From NCBI RefSeq assembly GCF_037126465.1, contig NC_088202.1:83618160-83682159 (forward strand): a DNA stretch of 64,000 nucleotides, in the 5' to 3' direction. Both the position numbers and the translations under genes were made by a program. The stretch is from Ornithodoros turicata (Eukaryota; Arthropoda; Arachnida; Ixodida; Argasidae). The notes beneath the pieces are model-generated. The model saw nothing but the letters and a program-made list of their open reading frames with translations. It was not told the origin of the DNA and ran no database searches. Every line of letters starts with the position of its first letter. Positions within the stretch are counted from its first letter, which is position 1. Shown here one piece after another: positions 56,701 to 64,000 of this stretch.

Positions 56701-59239
56701 CCATCTACAAGAAGGTGCCCCCTCTATTCATTTATTATTCAATTCCGTTTTTCGAGAAGCAAAATGCGCTATGGACGAGGATAATGCCTTTCTTGTTTCG
56801 CAATAATTTCGCTCCGAGGGAGCACCGCGGCCGATTTCGACAGCCTTACAAATCATAGTAGGTTTGATGCATCAAAATATTCTCTGGGATTCTAGAAGTG
56901 CACACACAGGACCATATTATTATGAAAGGTTACACGCTTCTACACGCAAACTCCAGGTCCCTTGCGTCGGCGTGTTTGCTCAATTCCTGAATTGGGCGGG
57001 CTAATTTTGCAACCGTGCGGCTTGTTTGCCGTTTGAAAATATTCTCAGAGTTTCTAGCACACACACATACACATAAATGGGATGATGATGTGGTTTGTCA
57101 TTCACCGCCGCTATGGCGGTACACTGCCCCATTGCTGTTGCAGAAGGGATGAGAAAGGGATGATGATGGCAAGTGTCCTATTAGAGTTCGTCCATTAGTC
57201 CAGCGCTGGAGAGGAACTCACCAACGATTCGTAGGTCTTCAATCTCATGTGTGGGGTTTCTAGTACCAAACATATAGAAGTATGGTTTCTGAACGTTATT
57301 TATTACGGCATGCATAACCGTAGGTGCGCGTGACGGCTCGTCTCTCTCATTTTTCTCATAGCGCACGTGCATGCACCTGAGTCCCGTGGAAATGAAGTAA
57401 TTATTGGTATAGACCATTTCATTTCACGTATAGCAGCCACTGGGCGACGCCTTCTTCCCCGATCACTGCGACGTCTAGCGGCTCCAGCTCTTTGGGTGCA
57501 CCCCTTAGCTGTGCTATGGTAGGCTAGCTGTGCCATTGCTTTCCAATGTTTACACTTAATTGTTTTAACATTTTCATTCCTCCTTAACATCCCCTTCACG
57601 TATTCCAATAATTCAGGGAAAAGGGGTGCAGGCGCCAGGAGTTGTCCCTGACTTTTTTGAATTCGTTGAATTCTGGGTGGTTGAGGCTTACGTGTCTGTG
57701 TCCTAATTGAGCCTCTGTATGCAACAAGGGGATAAATCGAAAAATCCCAAAACGAGAAAACTACAAGTGAATATTTGGTAAAGTAAGTGCAGGTCAGTTT
57801 CCTCGAATAACGCAAATGCAATATGTGTAATATATATGCATGTGCCTACTTTACATGCATGTCCCGTTAGCATCGTTTCTGGGTGTGTGACTTAGCAGAA
57901 ATTAGCATAGTGCACACGTTTTTCGAATTACAGCGCTCAGTAGCACTGCTGACACGGTCACGTCAGGTAGGAAGGACATGTTTTTCAGTGGAAGTCGAAG
58001 TTCATTTCCGCATCGTATCAAAATTTAAACTACACCATTTGTATGCGTGTGTAGAAAAGGGGCCTGATCTGACTGTCCATCCCATTGACACACTTGTATT
58101 TCCCGTCTCTTACGCTCCTATAGCGAGTCAATAAATTGCAATACGGTCCTAAATTTTCATTGAGACGAACCTACTTGTATGTAGATGTCATTGCAACAAA
58201 AATACTAAAAAGGGGATAATTCGACTTATCCCCTTATTGCATACAAAGGTTCAATTGTGGTTTGCCTAGGCCAATTCTCGTTGTTTATCCCGTTCACTTT
58301 TTTTTTCTGGTTGATATTTGACATGACTGATTGTTTCTTGTTCATGTAACTGATAACTGCCGTAGAAGTTGGTTTCTGCAGATCAGGTATTATGTCAGCG
58401 TCTTCAACATTCCTTGATCTACGTATTTATCGATTTAGTTGACTAGTTGGGATATTATCAACAATTGAGTCATAATTAATGATTTTATTTACCCCTCCAC
58501 CATAAGGATCCGAGTCCGAGTTTCAAGGACCGAGCCCTCAACACATTCAGAATGAGCGAATATATTAACAGGACTAAACATCTTGCTCGCTCCTCGATTG
58601 AACGTGATATATAAGCAAAGCGAGTTTTCGTCAAGTTTTTTTTTTCTTTTTGATATGGCGTAGTGCTTTGCGGTTGTGTGCTATTGAAAAAAATGCTTTT
58701 CTTGTGTTCTTGTGTGCCTGGTCACCGAAAGATGGTATCCATTTTAAGGCCACTTTTCCTGGTTACGTTAACAATATGCATTAAAGCCGTTCTCATAGCG
58801 ATGCAGTTATGGTGCAAATAACAATGATGCGACACTTTCTGATGTAACAGGAGGAAGTTGAAGCAACCCTTTTGGACTTCATTTTCCTAAGCAGTCAGCT
58901 ATTACAGTTTATACTCAAAGGGACGATCAATTAGTAGTGAACAGAACAATAACTCGGGGTCTTACTATATAGAATAACCATTAATGCGAGCGACGGTCCG
59001 TCAGCTAGAGTGAGGGACGCGAGCGACTGTCCGTGAGTCCAGCGGGGTATCTACCCCACCGGACATTATGCTCGGTGCAGATTTTTTCCGATAGCGTAAT
59101 TATTTGGTTGTTGCTGCTCCCAAAAGCGATACAGTGATACAGGTGTCCGGGATGACCTCTGATGAGCATACGAAATATACGCCTTGATTACATTGATCTA
59201 ACTGCACTTATGCACAACAAACACACTTGAATCGCACAT
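56701..59239. other. Non-coding stretch with no recognised gene
   Basis: The sequence is AT-rich with simple repeats (CACACACATACACATA at 57060). A minus-strand frame of 172 residues (57303-57821) is open, Arg-rich in the middle, and matches no family I recognise. It overlaps GATGATG-rich sequence like that beside the LINE tails at 6330 and 60240. No RNA gene was seen. Confidence 0.4.
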
Positions 59240-59344
59240 GAGCATGCAAAGCCAATGGAACCGACGAGAAAATCACAGCCCAATGAGAAAAAGAGGGTGT
59301 TGGAAAAAAGCCCAAAGAACTTTACTGCCTGCTCAACATGGAAA

Positions 59345-59508
59345 AACGAGGCTATACACGTCAAAACGACAAACTTATGGCCGTGGAAACCATATTCGGC
59401 TGGACGTTGCAGGGTCCTACTTTGACGTCGACCACAGCAGTTTGCTCGACAGCAGTAGGAGCAGTGCCGGTGTTCGTAATCGCGAGAATTGAAGAGTTAT
59501 CGAACCAG
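59345..59508 (+). pseudogene. Bel/Pao pol, protease-RT linker remnant
   Basis: The frame reads LMAVETIFGWTLQGPTL and later IARIEELSNQ. FGWTLQGP is the signature near the end of the Pao-type aspartic protease (A17) region, and the RIEEL segment leads into the RT of Bel/Pao elements. The upstream protease is not recognisable. The frame is cut at 59508 by a DNA transposon and resumes at 61990. The copy is inactive. Confidence 0.8.
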
Positions 59509-60210
59509 GGGCCCTATTCCGAGCTACCGATTGCGCGTGACCGACACTGTCGGTAGGCGATGATCGCTCGCTCTCGATCGACATTGCGGGAACGACGCAT
59601 GCAACTTTTGATATTCCGACGGCGCGACGTGCTTGAATCGCGAGGTGCACCGTACGAGCTAGCGAGTTGTTTGCAACCGATGGCGCGTGATGTCACGTAA
59701 CGACGGCACCGAGCATTTGGTGTTTCCTTGCCTTCTAAACGTGTCGCTTGTGAACGACGCTATCGGCTGAGTGTCGGTGCACGAGCGACTGCTCGGACCC
59801 AGTCGTGTGGCCTGTCGATTAGCCGAGAGCATTCAACGGAGATGGCTGCAAGTTACTTCGCGTGGCTGCTATCGAGGCCAATGCGGTCGGAACCTATGTA
59901 CACGTCGACCTGCCTTCATCGCTCTGTGAGGCAGAAGCGGCCTCGGGCGATGCCATATAAATGACCGTTGATGCGGACTCCGAGGCCGGCAGTGCACGTA
60001 TCCCGAGTCTCCAGCATCCCGGTCGTCGCCCTATTACAGAGGCGAGCCGCTCCTCCAGCTCACAGAGCGATTCCTTCGGAGGGAGGACCTCCTCCCGTCC
60101 GTCGCGTGTGGTGTGAGATTCGAGCTGCCTTGGCTTTGGAGGCGCTTTTCCAGTCGGTCCACGTCTAAAAGTTCCCATTGAACACAACTTCAATCAAGCA
60201 GTGGGATATT

Positions 60211-60830
60211 GCAACAACAACAACATATATATATATTCTAATGATGAAGGGGGGAGGTTTTCCACTCTAGGAGTGGAACGCTACCCCATAGCTAGGGGGT
60301 CTAATATGAGTGGTGACAATGATGAGTGATGACGATGAGAGATGACGGGAATGATCGGAGCGGCGATGGCGATGATGAACGTGATCGTGATGGTGGTAAT
60401 GTCCGAGAGCGCTGCTGGGGTCATAATGAGTTCTTTAGGCCTGTCGCCTCAAAAGAGCCAACTACATGACGTAAGGCCGCCCTGGAGTGGGCCGCGGTGT
60501 CCCAAGGGCCGAGGATGGGGATATTGCAGTCGTCACTGCTGCGGCGAATTTTCAGACTTTTGTTGGTGTTTGGTATCTGATACTAATTTACGCACCTTTC
60601 TCCACCTCTCAACGGGTTTCACTGCACCACCGCTGGCGTTCAAACGTGTAGACTGCTCGCACCACCCCCATTTCTGTCTTGGGATGTGTAGCCAGTGGAC
60701 AGCCCACCCGTAAAGAGATTACGGTGCTCCCCTACATAGTCGAGCACAATGTGAAACTGCTCCGAGGTGGGACGTGAAGCGCATACTGGTGAATCCCTCG
60801 CAGATAGAGGAAATTATACGAAAAAAAAAA
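60211..60830 (-). mobile_element. Probable 5'-truncated LINE 3' region
   Basis: It ends at the same CAACAACAACAAC (plus) tail and GATGATG-rich neighbourhood as the LINE at 6311. It runs to an A-run at 60822-60835. No RT motif remains, so the assignment rests on the tail and is tentative. An (AT)n run lies at 60224-60237. Confidence 0.4.
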
Positions 60831-61019
60831 AAAAAGAAGCACAGCTTGTTTGTTTTTTATTTTTCGTCGTCTTTTATTGCCTATGTTTGCTTTTACCTGA
60901 AATGCACAAAGTGATATTTGCGAACGCGCTCGTGCAATCGCTTTGTCGTCGTCTTCTGGGATGCGCGGAACAGTGTCGTTGAACCACGACCTACTAGATT
61001 ATAACGACCATGTCGTGCG

Positions 61020-61420
61020 TACCCCTCCCCAGCGCCGCATTTTTGGAAGCTAGCGGTGGCGCTTCCCATCGTCCCCGTTATTGCTTCCTCAACTTCTACA
61101 ATACTTTGTACTTCAGCTTATACCTTAGTATTTCTGTACAAGCGGTGGAGGTTCCACAGATGTTTCATTCTGAGGTTGATTATCATCATCATTCTACGCG
61201 TTTTCATAGGAGCTATCGCTGTCGTCTGCTACGGTACTCGTACATGGTCGTACATACGCTTCTGCGCGTTCAGAATTCAAATTTTCATCGTCCAATCGTG
61301 GCGTGCCGATGAGTAGCGCCCCTGGCGGATCGTGCGGACAGGCTCCTCATAGGGGTTGCTGATTGTGACATGGTCGTTATAATCTAGTAGGTCGTGCGTT
61401 GAACACGTCGACGGGCTGAA
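61020..61420. repeat. Interspersed repeat shared with 11455-11900
   Basis: See the matching blocks listed for the copy at 11455: TTGGAAGCTAGCGGTGGCGC, AATTCAAATTTTCATCG, TGGCGGATCGTGCGG and TTGTGACATGGTCG. They occur in the same order and orientation. This copy is nested in the 59509-61989 transposon. Confidence 0.55.
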
Positions 61421-61989
61421 CGATGGTAAATAACCCAAGGGCGCGATCGTTAGACGTACACCGAAATACCAAAAGTGGCATGTATCGTTCCCGCCGCCTC
61501 GATCGCTTCGCCTACCGAACTGGTCCGGAACTACTTTGGTCCGGAACTACATGTTGTAGCTTCTCAACGGATTGGGAAGTTGTCAGTGGTTCCTTTGCCT
61601 TTGCCTTTCGCACCTCCGACTGCTTTTCACTGCATGTATTCACAGTCAGCCGTGGAAAAATTTGCTAGAGCGGGAAACCGCTATAGAATGTAGCAAAAAA
61701 AAAAGAAAAACATTACACACATTGCTAGCTTATGAGGGTCGGAACGAAGCGGCAGTCGTCTTCTGGTGGTTCGTGTTGAAAGTTGCTCTTTTTCACGTCC
61801 CCTTCTGCTGAGCTCTCCACGCTGAACAAGCGTGCGCATCGGTCAAACGACAGGATCGTTCATGCGCGGCTCGTCTGGAAGCACAGGAATACCAAATTCT
61901 CGGCGCTGTCGTTCGATGACATCACACACCACGTGCCGTCGCTTGCAAACGACTCGATTGCGCGAGCGAGGCACCTCGGAATAGGGCCC

Positions 61990-62765
61990 TGATGCAGGAG
62001 TTCTGGGAGCTCGAGCACATCGGAATTACTGCCGGGATGCCTGAGTCTCGCAGCGGTGAAGACGTTTTGGAGCACTTCAAGGACACCATTAACTTCGAGA
62101 ACGGTCGGTACGAGGAGTGCCTCCCGTGGAACGAAAACGCTCGTCAACTGGCGGACAACAAAGGAACTCCGTCGACTGCGAACTCTTACTGCACGGCTCA
62201 TGAAAAATCCGCAACTCATGCAAGAATATGATGGAGGCATCCTCGAGTACCTGAATAAAGCGTTCGCAGAAGTTGTTGATGAATCGTTGGAAATCAATGG
62301 ACACGTTTTCTATATGCCACATCAAGCAACGCGCCTAAGGATTGTTTTTGATGCATCGTCCAAAGCAGAAGGGAAACTTTCACTGTACGATACATTGTCT
62401 GCGGTACCGAACTTGAATCGCGACCTTGCCTAGTTGCTACTGCGATTTCGAATGTATAACGTCGCACTTATAGCGACTCGCACTCGCCGATATAGAGAAG
62501 GCATTTCTGCAGGTGTCACTCAACAAAGATGACAGAGACGCCTTTCGTTTCATTTGGTACGAGTCGACACCTCATTCTGGCAAGGATCTCCAAAAGCTAG
62601 TGATATGGAGGATGACAAGGGCTCCCTTTGGAGCGACATCAAGCCCGTTTCTGTTGGTAGCAGCCATTCGACATCATCTAGGGAAGATGGTGGAGAAGTA
62701 CGCATTAACAAGTAGAATATTGAGTGAGAGTTTCAACGTTGGCGACTTGGTCTCCGGTGCTGACA
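61990..62765 (+). pseudogene. Bel/Pao reverse transcriptase, plus-strand copy
   Basis: Three frames in order cover RT: MQEFWELEHIGITAG (61993 on), then VFYMPHQATRLRIVFDASSK (about 62300-62360), then VSLNKDDRDAFRFIWYES with PFGATSSPFLLVAAIRHHL (62513-62680). The catalytic YVDD region reads FNVGDLVSGAD, so one aspartate is lost. Frameshifts occur near 62150 and 62440. Homologous RT in the opposite orientation follows directly. The copy is dead. Confidence 0.85.
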
Positions 62766-62836
62766 ACTTAGAAAATGCTCCGCTGTCAGCACCGAAGACC
62801 AGGTCGTCAACGTAGAAACTCTCACTCAGTATTCTA

Positions 62837-63766
62837 CGAGGGGCGTTCAAGTCAAACCGGGACTTTTCATTTTTCACAAAAGTAAAATGAACTTACAGGC
62901 GAGCAATTGGTTTTATTTTTCAACGTAATCTCCAGCTGCACTAATGCACTTGTCCCAGCGTTTCACGAGGGCTTGGATGCCAGCAGCGTAGAAATCCTTA
63001 CCGGCGCGTAGCAGCCATGATCGGACCGCATTCTTGACTTCGTCGTCGCAGGCTGAAGTGGTGGCCCCTAGGGAACGCCTTCAGTGGCCCGAAAAGACGG
63101 AAATCGCTGGGGTTGAGGTCTGGACTGTAAGGGCGATGTGGCAGCAACTCCCAGCCATGTTCCTGTAAGGTGCGTGTCGTGAGATGTGCGGTATGCGGGT
63201 GTGCATTGTCCTGTAGGAGGCGGACTCCTTTGGTAAGGAGGCCCGGCTTTCCGAAACTGCAGGCGTTCATGAATGATAGTCTTCAACGTTCCCACAGAAA
63301 GGTCCGTCTTTCGAGCCATTTTGAGACATGTTATCCGTCAGTCCTTGAGGATCAGGCGCTCCAAAGGTTGGATGTTCTCAGGAACTCTGAGACTGGGCTC
63401 TCAGCCGCCCCGGCCGGGATCGTCCTGCACTGATGTACGGCCGTCTCGGTACCGTTTGCACCACTCAAACGCTTTGCTGGTGCTAAGTGTATCGTGGGCA
63501 TACTGAGCCTGAAGTCTTCTGTGAATTTCAGATGACTTTACGCCTTCATTCACGAGAAACTTCATGACAATTCATTGTTCGATGTGCGCGCTCACCTCGT
63601 TGTCGGCCATCTTGTCCAGCACGAGTCTTCTGTTTTGCACAAACTTTGGACCACCACGTGGTGAACGCGGAGGCCTGTCGCATGTGAAAATGACGAAAAA
63701 GAAGTAGCGCGAGCCATTTGTACACTCAGGAGACAGAAAGTCCCGGTTTGACTTGAACACCCCTCG
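62837..63766 (-). mobile_element. mariner-family element, internally deleted
   Basis: The terminal inverted repeats are about 30 bp (CGAGGGG(C/T)GTTCAAGTCA, then AACCGGGACTTT) with TA on both sides (62835-62836 and 63767-63768), the standard mariner duplication. At 930 bp it is shorter than the usual 1.3 kb, in agreement with a deletion in the transposase frame. Confidence 0.95.
62913..63610 (-). pseudogene. mariner transposase pseudogene
   Basis: The frame opens with MADNEVSAHIEQ at 63610, then meets an in-frame TGA. It continues as FLVNEGVKSSEIHRRL and SKAFEWCKRYRDG (helix-turn-helix region), with a further TGA after DDPGRGG and another before ITCLKMARKTDLS. At HERLQFRK it jumps to GLLTKGVRLLQDNAHPH, skipping roughly 150 residues, including the first catalytic Asp. 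The second and third catalytic Asp (QDNAHPH and YSPDLNPSDF) are spaced D34D. The C-terminus ends in AAGDYVEK. Stops, a deletion and frameshifts make it inactive. Confidence 0.93.
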
Positions 63767-64000
63767 TACTTGTTAATGCGTACTCATCCATCATCTTCCC
63801 TAGATGATGTCGAATGGTTGCTGCTAACAGAAACGGGCTTGATGTCGCTCCAAAGGGAACCATTGTCATCCTCCATATCACTAGCTTTGGGAGATCCTTG
63901 CCAGGATGAGGTGTCGACTCGTACCAAATGAAACGAAAGGCGTCTCTGTCATCTTTGTTGAGTGACTCCTGCAGAAATGCCTTCGCTATATCGGCGAGAA

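Larger units (their letters stand above)
59509..61989. mobile_element. 2.48 kb DNA transposon with GGGCCCTATTCCGAG ends, inserted in Bel/Pao pol
   Basis: GGGCCCTATTCCGAG at 59509 is the exact inverse of CTCGGAATAGGGCCC ending at 61989. Diverged inverted homology continues about 250 bp inward: TTTGCAACCGATGGCGCG... with TTTGCAAGCGACGGCAC..., and GTGATGTCA with the matching block. Joining the flanks restores the pol order (ELSNQ then MQEFWELE). No clear target duplication and no recognisable transposase are present. The interior holds a LINE tail and an interspersed repeat. Confidence 0.75.
62483..64000. repeat. Inverted dimer of Bel/Pao RT sequence
   Basis: The arm 62483-62765 (283 bp) is inverted as 62784-62834 plus 63769-64000 (283 bp after removal of a mariner insertion). 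The spacer is 18 bp (62766-62783) inside GGTGCTGACA...TGTCAGCACC. The arms differ at many single sites, for example GGTGTCACTC versus GGAGTCACTC. The right arm runs to the edge of the window and may continue. Confidence 0.85.
62784..64000 (-). pseudogene. Bel/Pao reverse transcriptase, minus-strand copy split by mariner
   Basis: Read from 64000 downward, this copy encodes the same RT stretch (IAKAFLQE, DDRDAFRFIWYES, PFGATSSPFLLAATIRHHL). After the mariner it gives RILSESFYVDDLVFGADS, with an intact YVDD catalytic box. The mariner interrupts it at a TA between 62835 and 63768. The rest of the element lies outside the window. It has fewer lesions than the plus-strand copy. Confidence 0.85.

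Noticed and set aside
57303..57821. 172-residue minus-strand frame as a gene
   Set aside because: The composition is Arg-rich, no family is recognised, and it borders GATGATG sequence seen beside LINE tails. It is more likely repeat-derived or chance.
62483..64000. Assembly or library hairpin artefact
   Set aside because: The arms differ at many scattered sites, and one contains a complete mariner with its own TA duplication, so they are not one molecule read twice. Long reads would settle it.

Overview
This is a eukaryotic, gene-poor, transposon-rich window. It is most likely from an arthropod and probably a tick or other chelicerate. The case for an arthropod is: two spliced immunoglobulin-domain exons of a Sidestep-like cell-surface receptor, canonical GT-AG splice sites, and a dense mixture of hAT, TTAA-type, PIF/Harbinger, mariner, Helitron, Ty3/gypsy, Bel/Pao, LINE and tRNA-derived SINE sequences. 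The SINE and several terminal-repeat families look like those I know from ixodid ticks. That is recognition from memory, not a database match.

Only one host gene is well supported. It lies on the minus strand as two phase-1 exons, 49252-49593 (a complete V-type Ig domain) and 10970-11080 (the first half of the next Ig domain). Their ends join in frame, so 11081-49251 is read as one intron of about 38 kb. The signal-peptide exon and the remaining domains were not found and probably lie outside the window.

Layout. 1-4.5 kb: a foldback element (1226-4470) whose left arm was broken by a Ty3/gypsy fragment and by a small terminal-inverted-repeat element. 6.3-8.4 kb: a decayed LINE with RT and RNase H on the minus strand. 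10.2-18.1 kb: a TTAA MITE, a 2 kb TA-flanked element with a nested MITE, a tRNA-derived SINE, a Helitron helicase remnant, a foldback element and an hAT MITE. 19.4-21.5 kb: two hAT-like non-autonomous elements. 22.5-31.9 kb: AT-rich, mostly unique intronic sequence. 32-33.4 kb: a tandem array with GCGCATGCGC palindromes and a CCAATATGGG cluster. 39.5-41.8 kb: a 2.3 kb concentric palindrome. 43.4-45.3 kb: a second copy of the 922-bp hAT-like element with a PIF/Harbinger-like MITE nested inside. 50-56.7 kb: a LINE fragment, three foldback elements, another TTAA MITE and a SINE tail. 59.2-64 kb: a Bel/Pao retrotransposon split by a DNA transposon, folded into an inverted dimer, with a mariner copy in one arm.

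The main result is a readable insertion history. Several elements have exact target-site duplications, and in several cases an uninterrupted paralogous arm or copy supplies the empty site. I found no previously unknown enzymatic system. The most unusual structures are the concentric palindrome at 39.5-41.8 kb, the Bel/Pao inverted dimer at 62.5-64 kb, and the concentration of long hairpins inside and beside a transcribed intron.
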